From RYN-230 sp963704995 (GTDB taxonomy: Bacteria; Actinomycetota; Actinomycetes; Streptosporangiales; Streptosporangiaceae): DNA of 64,000 nt. Of this stretch, positions 53,729 to 62,654 are shown piece by piece. The DNA is taken from NCBI GenBank assembly GCA_963704995.1, contig CAVPIM010000017.1, forward strand, positions 1,736,001 through 1,800,000. Reading direction: 5' to 3'. The notes beneath the pieces were generated by a model. That model was not told the DNA's origin. It saw nothing but the letters and a program-made list of their open reading frames with translations, and made no database searches. How positions within the stretch are numbered: the first letter of the stretch is position 1; each line of letters begins with the position of its first letter. Made by a program: the position numbers and the translations under genes.

Positions 53729-55261
53729 TCACGTTGATTGTTTGGCGCTGCCGGAGACCGGGCTTTGGAGGTGCCGCAATCCCCGGAAGCCCACGACTGC
53801 AGCGGCGGCGAGAATCGCGCCCGCCAGGAGCAGGGCGGACTCAAAGCCTTGGAGAAATGAGGCCACCGCCGAATCGAGGGCGTGCTCGTTTAGGTGCGCG
53901 GCGGCCACATGGACCTGACCACCGGCTACATCGGCTCCTACATGGGCTGCCCGTCGTTGTTCGGCCGGGGGGAAAGATCCCGCCTGGCGGTGCCAGTCGG
54001 CCAGGATCACGGCCGTGCCGATGGAACCCAGAATGGCCAGTCCCGTCGCAGTGCCGATCTGGCGGCAGGCGTTGAACAGGCCTGACCCGACCCCCGATGA
54101 TCCCTCCGGAACTTCGGCCATCGCCGCCGCCGAGCCGGCCGGGACCATCAGGGCGAAGCCCACTCCCACCAGGATGTAGCAGCCGGCCGGCCAGGCAAAC
54201 GGCGTCGCTGTCTTCAGCTGGCTCATGCCCAGCATGCCCGCGGCGGCGATCAGGCAGCCCCATCCGACAGCCGAGGCTACAGACAGGCGCCGCTCCACCC
54301 ACCTGCCGAGCTGGGCTACGGCGAAGTACGGAATGCAGAAAAACAGCCAGGACAAGCCGGTGCGCAGAGCCGACCATCCGTCAACATTCTGGAAGAAGAG
54401 CGTGACGTAGTAGATGAATCCCGAGAACGCCAGGTAGGCCAGGAGGTACACGGCACATGCCCGGCCGAAGCTCGGGGTTCGCAGCAATGCCCGGGGGACC
54501 ATAGGGAATGCGGTCCTGTGCTCCCACACGAAGAAGATCACCACGACCGCTACCCCGGCGGCGACACAGGCGGCCACGACCGGCGAACGCCAGCCGCCGT
54601 CCGAGGAGTCGACGAACCCGAAAGTCAGCAGCAGGAGGCCGGCGGCGCTCAGTGCGACGCCGCCGGTGTCGAAGGGGCGGGGTACGGGCTCCCGGGACTC
54701 CGCCACCGCGACCTGCGAGATGACCAAGGTCACCACCGCAATCGGGACATTGACCCAGAAGATCGATGACCACGGGAACACGCTGAGCAGCAAGCCGCCG
54801 ACCACGCTGCCCCCCGCGACGGCCAGGCCACTGACCGCAGCCCACAGTCCGATCGGGCCGGCCCTGGCCTTCGGAGGATAGGCCTCAGCGATCAGTGAAA
54901 GGGTCAGGGACGACATGACGGCGCCGCCGATTCCCTGGACTACCCGGAAACCAATCAGCATTCCACCCGAGACCGAAAGAGCACAGCCGACGGAGGCGAG
55001 CGCGAAGAGCGCGACCCCGCTCATGAAAATGCGCCTGCGCCCGAAATGATCGCCCAGCGCACCGCCCGTTGGGATCAGCGCGGCCAGGGCCAGAGCGTAG
55101 GCACTCACCACCCATTCCAGGCCCGCTGGCGAGAGATGCAGCTCGTGCTGCAAAGACGGAAGCGCGACGCTCACGATCATGACATCGAGCACCATCATGA
55201 CCTGAGCCGTGCACGCCGCCGCGACGGTAAGCCGCTGCCTGGGCCTTGTACCCAGAGCCAT
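53729..55261 (-). CDS. DHA2-type MFS transporter
   Basis: I chose ATG 55261 (MALGTRPRQRLT). The 510-residue protein has 12-14 helices, VMMVLDVMIVSVALPSLQHELHLSPAGLEWVVSAYALALAALIPTGGALGDHFGRRR, and VVQGIGGAVMSSLTLSLIAEAYPP. It is a proton-coupled exporter of drug-like compounds by family. It is the third such pump in the window. No regulator gene adjoins it. Confidence 0.9.
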   Translation of the reverse strand: MALGTRPRQRLTVAAACTAQVMMVLDVMIVSVALPSLQHELHLSPAGLEWVVSAYALALAALIPTGGALGDHFGRRRIFMSGVALFALASVGCALSVSGGMLIGFRVVQGIGGAVMSSLTLSLIAEAYPPKARAGPIGLWAAVSGLAVAGGSVVGGLLLSVFPWSSIFWVNVPIAVVTLVISQVAVAESREPVPRPFDTGGVALSAAGLLLLTFGFVDSSDGGWRSPVVAACVAAGVAVVVIFFVWEHRTAFPMVPRALLRTPSFGRACAVYLLAYLAFSGFIYYVTLFFQNVDGWSALRTGLSWLFFCIPYFAVAQLGRWVERRLSVASAVGWGCLIAAAGMLGMSQLKTATPFAWPAGCYILVGVGFALMVPAGSAAAMAEVPEGSSGVGSGLFNACRQIGTATGLAILGSIGTAVILADWHRQAGSFPPAEQRRAAHVGADVAGGQVHVAAAHLNEHALDSAVASFLQGFESALLLAGAILAAAAVVGFRGLRHLQSPVSGSAKQST

Positions 55262-55447
55262 GACCCAAGCCTGCCCTGCCTGACCGACAGGCACACCGTC
55301 ACGGCCAAGGGCCATACCTAGACGAGCTGCGGTCTCGCGCGATCGGAGTCACCGACCGCAACGGTGACGGATAAGCCGCAGCCACTTCAGCGGCCACCCG
55401 GCGAACACCGCGGCCGGGGACGGCATAGTGGAGACTAGAATGAAACG

Positions 55448-55624
55448 GTGGGAAATCGGGTAGCCGTCGCGCTTTACGTCCTCGCGATGGTAGCCGTCGT
55501 GGTCGGCGTGGACATCCTGTTCTTCAGGCACCACTTCTGGGATCGGCTGATCGTGAACGTCGGAATTGTCCTGGTATTTGCGGCGACGGCAGCAGCCGCG
55601 TCACGTCACCGACGACGTAGCTGA
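55448..55624 (+). CDS. Small two-helix membrane protein
   Basis: This 58-residue frame starts at GTG 55448. It reads VALYVLAMVAVVVGVDILFF, then RHHFWDRLIVNVGIVLVFAATAAAAS and a basic tail. The two hydrophobic segments flank a conserved-looking RHHFWDRL loop. I recall very similar small membrane proteins across actinobacteria, usually without known function. It may be a subunit of a larger membrane complex. The tail differs from those I recall, so the end may be altered. Confidence 0.6.
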   Translation: MGNRVAVALYVLAMVAVVVGVDILFFRHHFWDRLIVNVGIVLVFAATAAAASRHRRRS

Positions 55625-56019
55625 GCCCGTTTACGCCCTGCCACCTCGATCACGGCCGGCACCTTGTCGCGCCGGGCGTGCCCCAGGGCTTCCGTCGCCC
55701 CGGCCCCCACGCAGGCGCCATTCAGGGGCATCAGGATCCTGGGGGCAGGACGCTTCTTTCCGCGGGGAGCAGGCCGTGCCGCCCGGCTGCGCGACCATTG
55801 ACGGTCCGCTCGGACGGCACCCGCAAACCCGCATCCACACCGGCCTGAACTGCAGCTACGAGCCAGACCCGGCAGACGACCTGGACGGGGTCCTCGACCA
55901 GCGGCACGGCACCTAACGAGCGCAGCGCACATGGGCCTCAGCGCAGCCCGCATCGCGCGGATCGGTCCGCAGGAAACGGTCAAGCGCTCTCCATCGGTCC
56001 CGGTACGTAGGCTGGCCGT
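55625..56019. other. 395-bp gap with a possible coding remnant
   Basis: A plus-strand frame ending at 55916 has GC-rich third positions over its last 60 codons (QTRIHTGLNCSYEPDPADDLDGVLDQRHGT) but no recognised family or start. The end of this gap carries the promoter region of the next gene. Confidence 0.35.
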
Positions 56020-56676
56020 ATGCGTGTAGTGATCGCGGGCGGGCACGGGAAGGTTGCGCTGCTGCTGGAACGCGTCCTGGCCCGGCGCGGTGATTCGGTC
56101 ATAGGGTTGATCAGGAACCCGGCGCAGGCAGCCGATGTGCAGAATGCAGGGGTTAAGGCTGTGGTCTGCGATCTGGAAGCAGCCTCCGCCGATGATGTCG
56201 CGGTTCTGCTGTCCGGGGCTGACGCGGTGGTGTTCGCGGCTGGCGCCGGCGCGGGCAGTGGCGTCCCCCGCAAGGATTCCGTCAACCGGGCTGCCTCCGT
56301 CCTGATGGCTGAGGCCGCCGAACGGGCCGGGGTCGCCAGGTTCGTGCAGATCTCCTCCATGGGCGCTGGCCAGCCACCGCAACCCGGCACCGGTGAGGTC
56401 TGGGCGGCCTACATCACGGCGAAAACCGCTGCCGAGGACGACCTGCGCTCCCGGGACCTGGACTGGACCATCCTGCGCCCCGGCCACCTCACCGACGCCC
56501 CCGCCACCGGCAAGATCCGGCTCGCAGCCCCGCCCGTCCCCGCTGGCGCCATCCCCCGCGCCGATGTCGCCGCGGTCATCGTCGCCCTACTCGATGAGCC
56601 GGGTACCGTGCACCAGACGCTTGAGCTAGTCGGCGGAGACAGTCCCATCGCCGCCGCTGTAGGCAGCATTTCTTGA
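56020..56676 (+). CDS. NAD(P)H-binding NmrA/atypical SDR protein
   Basis: The 218-residue protein has the atypical SDR glycine motif VVIAGGHGKVALLLERVLARRGDSVIGLIRNP. VVCDLEAASADDVAVLLSGADAVVFAAGAG, VQISSMGAG and the active-site-like YITAKTAAEDDLRSRDLDWTILRPGHL follow. Such proteins are common oxidoreductases or redox sensors of the NAD(P)H-binding family (YwnB-like). The substrate is unknown. Single gene. Confidence 0.88.
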   Translation: MRVVIAGGHGKVALLLERVLARRGDSVIGLIRNPAQAADVQNAGVKAVVCDLEAASADDVAVLLSGADAVVFAAGAGAGSGVPRKDSVNRAASVLMAEAAERAGVARFVQISSMGAGQPPQPGTGEVWAAYITAKTAAEDDLRSRDLDWTILRPGHLTDAPATGKIRLAAPPVPAGAIPRADVAAVIVALLDEPGTVHQTLELVGGDSPIAAAVGSIS

Positions 56677-56830
56677 TCACCACCCGGTCTCACAGCCTGC
56701 CCGTGCTCCCCGGTCAAGATCCTGAGTCCCGGCCTCGATGCCACATGCCTCCTGACCTGCGGTAAGGCAATGAAACCAGGCACGGCATGTTACGCAGGGC
56801 AGGGGAGAACCAGGCGCCGGTCGGCTCGCC

Positions 56831-57799
56831 CTATCGGTAGGCGAGGACGACCCAGACCTGGCCCGGGGCGAAAGTCATCCGCTGCCCGGACGCGGTAGTG
56901 AAGGTGGTGCCGCCGTTGGCGTTCGGCCGGGACCAATGCGTGGTCCAGGACTTACCGTTGCGCAAGACCAGGGCCGTGCCTGACCCGACGCTCTCCGCGT
57001 ACGGGGGAGGCTTGCCGTACTCCAGGAACCGGGAGGTGCGCACCGTGGTGTGCTGGATCACCACGGTGGCGGGCGACAGTCGCCCGCCGTCGGTGGTTAC
57101 CGCCGGCCTGCCGTCCATCGACACCAGCCAGCGGCCTTTGCCCGCCGACCAGGTGAAGCGGAACGAGGCTGCCGGGTAGGACACCGACGCCGACTGGGTG
57201 GCCTTGCCGCCCGGCGGCGGCGGGCCGAAGCGGAACCCGATGTCATGGGCCATGCTCCCGCGGTGAGCTTGCCGCAGCAGCTGCCGTGTGTGGGCGTACA
57301 GGTTGTAGGGAGCGATGCGGCTGTTGTCCCGGAAGTACCCGCTGGCGATGCCGTCGTAAAGATCCACGATCCTGGCGGTCCGGTGGATGTACGGGAGCAG
57401 CGTGGCCGTCGCGCCCGAGTAGGCGAAGGCCGGCCGGCCAAACTGGCGCAGCAGCTCCAGGTCGTCCTCCCGCGCGCTGCGCACCGGGCCGATGACGCGC
57501 GGGTAGTCGGACGAGAAGATCGCCAGGAATCGGCTCAGCCCGCCTTCGACCGGGAGCACATAGACGATGTCCGCGTGGGTGAGCCCGGTCTGCGGCCTGG
57601 CGTTCACGATGTTGTCGATCTTCACCGCGAGCACCCGGTTCAGCGAGGGCACCGGCTCGCCAGTGAACGGTGACCGGAGCTGGGGCGCGTGCGACGGTGC
57701 CGACGCGTTCCCGCAGGCCGCGAGCAGCACGGTTACGACGCCAGCCAGCGTAACCGCTGCCGCCACGGTGGTGACGGCCTTGTGCCTGATCCATCTCAT
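56831..57799 (-). CDS. DUF3048-domain lipoprotein (YerB-like)
   Basis: I chose ATG 57799 (MRWIRHKAV). The 322-residue product starts with a signal peptide ending in lipobox LLAAC, so it is lipid-anchored outside the membrane. The body is DUF3048: LRSPFTGEPV, LAVKIDNIVNARPQTGLTHADIVYVLPVEGGLSRFLAIF, VIGPVRSAREDDLELLRQFG and the C-terminal NGKSWTTHWSRPNANGGTTF. Homologue YerB of Bacillus is an uncharacterised lipoprotein; function is unknown. Confidence 0.9.
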   Translation of the reverse strand: MRWIRHKAVTTVAAAVTLAGVVTVLLAACGNASAPSHAPQLRSPFTGEPVPSLNRVLAVKIDNIVNARPQTGLTHADIVYVLPVEGGLSRFLAIFSSDYPRVIGPVRSAREDDLELLRQFGRPAFAYSGATATLLPYIHRTARIVDLYDGIASGYFRDNSRIAPYNLYAHTRQLLRQAHRGSMAHDIGFRFGPPPPGGKATQSASVSYPAASFRFTWSAGKGRWLVSMDGRPAVTTDGGRLSPATVVIQHTTVRTSRFLEYGKPPPYAESVGSGTALVLRNGKSWTTHWSRPNANGGTTFTTASGQRMTFAPGQVWVVLAYR

Positions 57800-58032
57800 C
57801 GCATCATCTCGGGCCGCGCACCTCACGCGGATGCACCACCACACCTCTAGGTACCACAACGGGCTACCCGGCGGCAGCCTTACGCCGCGGGCCACTCAGG
57901 AAGCCAGGCCGTACCGCACGGCGGCGGCGGTAGCCCCTTGACCTCAAGGGGACTTGAGGTACCAGAGTGGGCATTGGTGGCAGGAACCGAGGGCGGCAGA
58001 GGTTGATGGGCCGCAGCGGCGAGGAGGACGAC

Positions 58033-58919
58033 GTGAGTGACACTGCGCCAGCTCTGGACGAGGCGTTCGAGCGGATGGCGGCGGCCAGCTTCGAGCTGCC
58101 TAACGGCTTCGTCAACCACGGAGCCATGGCCTGCGAGGCGCTGGCCATGCTCGAGTGCACCGGCGACATCGACAGCTGGGCGCGCCGGTTCGCCCGGGCG
58201 GGCGGGGCATCGGTCAACCCGGTGGTGCCGGCCGGGTTCGAGTGGCGGCCAGCGCTCGGCGACTACCAGCGGCTCGGCGAGTGGATCGGCTACTTCACCC
58301 AGGCCATCGACGACGACGGCTGGCCGGCTGTGGTCGCCACCTGGGTGCCGCGGCTGATGCCCGCGCTGCGCACCGCGCTGTTCCACGGCGCCATCCGGAC
58401 CGCCCATGCGGTGCGGGCCATTGACGCGGCCGACACACCGCCGCGGCGCGGCGAGCTGGCCCGGGCGCTCGGCTACTGGGCGGCCCGCTACCGCGAAGGC
58501 CAGCCCGCCGGCCCGCTGCCCCCGCCGGCCCGCCCCCCGCCGGTGACGTCCGGATGGCGGTCGTGTGGGCCGCAGCCGACGGCGCACGCCGCTACCTGGC
58601 CCGGCCTGACATCGCCCACCTGCACGGCGTCACCGGGGCGATGGCCGTCGAAATCCTCACCGCCCACATCGCGGCCACCGACGGCGCCGCCGCGCTGGCC
58701 CAGGTGCACGCCGAGCACGCCGCGCTGTACGCGGCCACCCGACCGGTCACCCAACCTCACCCGGCCCGCCCGCCAGGCAGTGACCTCACCATGGCGGCCG
58801 TGCGCAGCCTGGACCCGCACCAGGTGAAGCTCGTCGAGGCCTGCCAGCGCGGGCACGCGGCAACCGCCGATCCCGCCTTCGCTGCCGCCGCCGAAACGGT
58901 CACCGGCCTGCACGCCTGA
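58033..58919 (+). pseudogene. Questin oxidase-like (DUF4243) protein, frameshifted
   Basis: GTG 58033 with GAGGAGGA upstream starts the first part: FVNHGAMACEALAML, DYQRLGEWIGYFTQAIDDDGWPAVVATWVPRLMPALRTALFHGAIRTAHAVRAI. These histidine-containing segments are typical of questin-oxidase-like proteins. At a run of six C (58533-58538) the frame must change; the rest (DVRMAVVWAAADGARRYLARPDIAHLHGVTGAMAVEIL to the stop at 58919) lies in another frame. Seven C would join them into about 295 residues. Family members open aromatic ketone rings; activity here is untested. Confidence 0.8.
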
Positions 58920-59227
58920 CCGGCAAGCATCGGCCGGCCCCCGCCGCCTGACCGGGGATCGGGGCTGAGTACACGCTCGCAAGCGGCCCACCCCGGCGGG
59001 CACGCCCACCCTGGCGAACACAAACATCTTCTTCCTGAGCCGGCCGTTTCTTCCTGAGCCGGCTGTTATTTCGGCGCGATCGGCGCCGGCAGGGGGAGAA
59101 GGTCCCCGACGCCAAGAACCCTACGGCCCTGTCCCAGCCCCGCTGCCGGGCGCACGCTGTAGGCGAAACGCGGTGGTGACCATGGCCACGTCGCAGCACC
59201 GGCCGGGAACGGGAAGGGAGGAAGACG
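58920..59227. other. 308-bp gap with a 16-bp tandem repeat
   Basis: TTCTTCCTGAGCCGGC occurs at 59029-59044 and 59048-59063, a 19-bp period. No gene is seen. The region upstream of the DUF1707 gene should contain its promoter. Confidence 0.6.
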
Positions 59228-59728
59228 ATGTACCTGCCGGGTGAACGGGGGAAGATGCGGGCCGCCGACGCGGACCGCGACCGTGTGGTGGGATTCCTCA
59301 ACACGGCCTACACCGAAGGCCGGCTGTCCAAGGACGAGTATGACACCCGCCTGGACAGCGCCTTGTCCGCGCGCACCTACGCCGATCTGGACCAGGTCGT
59401 GAGCGACCTGCCTGCCGCGCCGGCCGCCGTGGTGGCCCCGGCGGCCAAGACCCGCGCGGTGACCCCGGTGGCCAAGACCAACGGGCTCGCGATAGCGAGT
59501 CTGGCCTGCGGGCTTGCGCAGTTCGCGTTCGGGCCACTGGCGACCATCCCGGCGATCGTGTGCGGCCACATGGCCCGGAGCCAGATCAAGCGCACCGGAG
59601 AGCAGGGGGCGGGTCTGGCGCTGGCGGGCTTGATACTGGGCTGGGCAGCGGTGATCCTTGGCATCGTCTTCCTCGTCCTCGGCCCGGCCATATCCATCGG
59701 GATGCACGGCACCATGCCCATGCACTGA
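59228..59728 (+). CDS. DUF1707-DUF4190 membrane protein
   Basis: The 166-residue protein starts at ATG 59228 with GGGAGGAAG upstream. Residues about 10-65 are DUF1707 (MRAADADRDRVVGFLNTAYTEGRLSKDEYDTRLDSALSARTYADLDQVVSDLP), a small helical cytosolic module. Residues 85-160 are DUF4190 with two membrane helices (LAIASLACGLAQFAFGPLATIPAIVCGHMA, LALAGLILGWAAVILGIVFLVLG). Many actinobacteria carry this fusion. It is convergent with the RDD gene. Function unknown; a membrane-stress or envelope role is only a guess. Confidence 0.88.
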   Translation: MYLPGERGKMRAADADRDRVVGFLNTAYTEGRLSKDEYDTRLDSALSARTYADLDQVVSDLPAAPAAVVAPAAKTRAVTPVAKTNGLAIASLACGLAQFAFGPLATIPAIVCGHMARSQIKRTGEQGAGLALAGLILGWAAVILGIVFLVLGPAISIGMHGTMPMH

Positions 59729-59744
59729 GCAGCCGAGGCGCCTG

Positions 59745-60434
59745 TTATCCCTTCGTGGCCGGCGGGGCTTCACCCGGAGCAGTTGGTTCTGGGTGCGGGC
59801 CAGATTCCGCGAGAGCACCCGAGCCGACCTCGGAGCCGGCCTGGCCAGCCGGGCTCAGCCCATCCGCCGTGACGGTGGCTGCGACCGGCTTGGCCAGGGT
59901 CGGCGCGGCGGCCCTGTCCACGACCGGCTCGGCCTGGCGGGCCAGGTACCGGAACCGGGCTGCTCGCGCGTCCCATGCGTAGACGACCGTGGTTCCGGCG
60001 ATGAGGTCGTACAGGGCACGGTGCTCGCGCTGCACCAGGATGCCCAGGAATCCCAGGCCGAGGGTCAGGAAGCCGAGCGGAAACGTCAGCGAGCGCACCC
60101 ATCCTTGCCAGGGATGCAGCCTCGTACCGTCGGCCCGCACCACCTGCACGCCCAGCAGCGCCATTCCCCAGGTGCTGCCGTCGGCCGCCCACTGAAAGCC
60201 GAAATAGAGGAATTGCCAGGCGATGTAGGTGATGAGGACGGCGATGTTGTTCCGGTGCCAGGAAACCGGCGAGCCAGTCACGATCTGCACCACGAAAGAC
60301 ACGAGCTGTAGCGCGAGCCAATACAGGACAGTGCTTGCGATGAGGTCGGTCAGGTACGCCGCGAAGCGCGAAGCCGAGCCCGCGTACTGGCCCTGTGCGC
60401 TCACCCACTGGCTCGGATGGGTACGGACGCTCAT
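59745..60434 (-). CDS. RDD-family membrane protein
   Basis: The 229-residue protein has the RDD domain: AGSASRFAAYLTDLIASTVLYWLALQL (the R..DD-like start), a second helix and WGMALLGVQVVRADGTRLHPWQGWVRSLTFPLGFLTLGLGFLGILVQREHRALYDLIAGTTVVY. A flexible tail rich in Ala, Pro and Glu follows. RDD proteins are multipass membrane proteins, some linked to sodium tolerance. The start overlaps the stop of the nonapeptide-repeat gene (ATGA), so the two proteins are probably made in fixed ratio and may interact. Confidence 0.88.
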   Translation of the reverse strand: MSVRTHPSQWVSAQGQYAGSASRFAAYLTDLIASTVLYWLALQLVSFVVQIVTGSPVSWHRNNIAVLITYIAWQFLYFGFQWAADGSTWGMALLGVQVVRADGTRLHPWQGWVRSLTFPLGFLTLGLGFLGILVQREHRALYDLIAGTTVVYAWDARAARFRYLARQAEPVVDRAAAPTLAKPVAATVTADGLSPAGQAGSEVGSGALAESGPHPEPTAPGEAPPATKG

Positions 60435-61075
60435 GGTTGAGCTTCCGGGCCCAGCAGCGCGCGTGGTGCCATCGGCCCCCGGTCCTTGCGCCGCAGCAGG
60501 CGGGTCACCCAGCGGTCGATGCGCCGGTCCAGTCCGACGGCCCCGCTGCGCACCGTATCCAGTGCTTCAGTCGCTATTCCGCCGGTCGACCTGGCGATGA
60601 TGGCGCCGAGGTCGGTCTGCTCGACGAGTCTTTCCATGTCGATGCGGGCCACGACATCGTTGATGTCGACGCGGTCCAGCACGGCATTCACGTCAACCTG
60701 CTCCAAGAGCTCGTTGAGATCGACCTGCTTGAGCAGCGCGTTGAGATCCACCTGCTTGAGCGGCGCGTTCATGTCCATCTGCTTGAGCGGCGCGTTCACA
60801 TCTACCCGCGCCAGCAGCGCGTTGAGGTCAACCTGCCGGAGTGGCTCGTTGAGATCCACCTGCTTGAGCAGCGCGTTGAGGTCCATCTCCTTGAGCGGCG
60901 CGTTCACGTCTACCCGCTCCAGCAGCGCGTTGAGGTCAACCAGCTGGAGCAGCGCATTGATGTCCACCGCCTGAACCACGATGTCGATGACCCGCTCCGC
61001 GAGGCGCTGGGCCACCAATTCCGCCGAGGCGGCCACGCCTTTGCGTGCCGAGCGCGGCCGGTCCTGTGGTCCCAT
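60431..61075 (-). CDS. Nonapeptide-repeat protein coupled to the RDD gene
   Basis: Residues 37-162 of this 214-residue protein are fourteen consecutive 9-residue units, consensus V-D-(L/V/I)-N-(A/E)-(L/P)-L-x-(Q/R/E), for example VDLNALLER, VDVNAPLKE and VDLNALLKQ. The last two units are degenerate (IDMERLVEQ, TDLGAIIAR). No signal peptide or clear membrane helix is present; the C terminus is basic (RRIDRWVTRLLRRKDRG). Similar D-L-D/N repeats are seen beside RDD proteins in some actinobacteria, from memory. The fold is unknown: an amphipathic helical array fits the Asp and hydrophobic spacing. It is first in a two-gene operon with the RDD gene. Confidence 0.8.
   Translation of the reverse strand: MGPQDRPRSARKGVAASAELVAQRLAERVIDIVVQAVDINALLQLVDLNALLERVDVNAPLKEMDLNALLKQVDLNEPLRQVDLNALLARVDVNAPLKQMDMNAPLKQVDLNALLKQVDLNELLEQVDVNAVLDRVDINDVVARIDMERLVEQTDLGAIIARSTGGIATEALDTVRSGAVGLDRRIDRWVTRLLRRKDRGPMAPRALLGPEAQP
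60590..60967 (-). repeat. Fourteen tandem 27-bp coding repeats
   Basis: Each 27-bp unit encodes one nonapeptide. Adjacent units differ at many positions but stay in register without indels. Several alternate in type (ALL units and APL units), suggesting duplication of blocks of two or three units. Confidence 0.85.
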
Positions 61076-61099
61076 CAGATCAGTATGGCCTGCGCGTCG

Positions 61100-62504
61100 T
61101 GATCGCCGGTTACGAGGCCCCTACAACGGACGGCGGCCCCATCGCCGCCGCGAACGCCAGCCGCCCCGACCATCCGCCTGCCGATCTCTCCCAGGAGCGG
61201 ATCAGGCGCCGGGCCGTCCCTTCACCCCACCTCGGGCACCGGCCCCGGGTGGACGGCGACGTACTACTCCGGCCCGGCGGCCAGCGGAACGCCGCTAGGC
61301 AGCGAGGTGGTCACCAGCCTGAACGTGACCAGCCCTCCGTCCATCGTGACGTCAGCCGGCGTGAGCACCTGGTCGGTCAAATACACCGCCACCATGACCC
61401 CCTCGGCCACCGGGACTGACGAGTTCGGGCTCAGCGCGGGCGGGCCGGCCTCGCTGTCGATCGGCGGCAAGCAGATCGTCAGTTACGGGCCCGGCACCGG
61501 CTCGACCTTCACCGGCCTCGCCGACGTGACGGCCGGGCAGGCTGTGCCCTTCGAACTGGACGTCACGGGCATCAGTGCGAGCACCGGCGGCGGGTTCTTC
61601 GGCCCTCCGCCCCCCGTGACCCTGACCTGGGCCCCGCAGGAGAACCTGCTGTGGGAGGCAGCCGCCAGGGCCGCAGCGTCCGCCAGCGTCGCGGTGGTCT
61701 TCGCCAGCAACTACTCCAGCTGAGGGAAGCGACCTGCAGAGCCTTGAACTGCCGGGCGACCAGGACCAGCTGATCCAAGCCGTGGCCAGGGCCAACCCGC
61801 GCACGGTGGTCGTGCTGAACACCAGCGGCCCGGCGAACATGCCATGGCTCAACGGCGTCGCCGGCGTATTCGAGGCCTGGTACCCGGGGCAGCAGGACGG
61901 CAACGCCATCGCCGCCCTCCTCTTCGGGGACGTCAGCCCCTCAGGGCACCTGCCGGAAACCTTCCCCGCCAACCCTGGCCAGGGCGTGGCCGGCGGCGCC
62001 ACCGTGCTGAACCCCAGCCCGCAGTTCCCCGGCAATGGCACCAGCGTCGATTACGCCGAGGGCATCGATGTCGGCTACCGCTACTACGACACCCATCACC
62101 AGAACCCGCTCTTCCCGTTCGGCTACGGCCTGTCCTACACCACCTTCAGCTACAGCGGACTCCGGCTGCACCCCGGACCCCGGGGCGGCGAAACCGCCAC
62201 CGTCACGGTCACGAACAGCGGCCGGACGGCCGGCGCAGAAGTAGCCCAGCTCTACCTGACCGACCCGGCATCCTCCGGTGAACCGCCCTACCAGCTCAAG
62301 GGATTCCAGAAAGTAACTCTCGCCCCCGGGCGCAGCCAGCAGGTCACCTTCCAGATCAGCGGCCAGGACATGAGCTACTACAATTCCGCCACTAACGGAT
62401 GGGCGGCCGCCCCCGGCTCATACCGGGTCAGCATCGGCAGCAACGAGCGCGACCTGGCTGTCAGCGACTCCTACCAGGCCAGCGGAAGAGGGGCGAACCA
62501 GTAG
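61100..62504 (+). pseudogene. GH3 beta-glucosidase remnant (PA14, C-terminal and FnIII-like domains)
   Basis: Only the rear of a family 3 glycoside hydrolase is present. From about 61235 a PA14-like insert reads GPGWTATYYSGPAASG to LTWAPQENLLWEAAARAAASASVAVVFASNYSS, where a stop occurs. One extra T at 61721 separates it from the rest (EGSDLQSLELPGDQDQLIQAVARANPRTVVVLNTSGP to NPLFPFGYGLSYTTFSYSG and an FnIII-like tail). The N-terminal barrel bearing the catalytic aspartate is missing; the remnant abuts the nonapeptide gene. The exact left end is uncertain, since frames are closed before 61235. Confidence 0.8.
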
Positions 62505-62515
62505 CACTATCGGTT

Positions 62516-62550
62516 ACGGGCCGCCTGTCACAGGCTGACAGGCGGCCCGT
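62516..62550. terminator. Bidirectional stem-loop terminator
   Basis: ACGGGCCGCCTGTCA (62516-62530) pairs perfectly with TGACAGGCGGCCCGT (62536-62550) around CAGGC. It lies 11 bp after the GH3 remnant stop, facing the convergent permease gene that ends at 62655. Confidence 0.85.
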
Positions 62551-62654
62551 TCCGTCCAAACCGACCTCTTCATCCCAACTCTTCCGGATCCCGTCGGCGC
62601 ATGACGTTGGACAGACGGCAAGAGCCGGGCGAGGCGCCACTGGCGCCCCGCTTG

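Noticed and set aside
51899..53737. 612-codon plus-strand frame
   Set aside because: It is antisense to the well-supported acyl-CoA synthetase.
55606..56487. 293-codon minus-strand frame
   Set aside because: Most of it is antisense to the NmrA-like gene. Its last 50 residues looked less random but match no family I know.
60590..60967. CRISPR array
   Set aside because: The 27-bp units are contiguous coding repeats without spacers and stay in frame.
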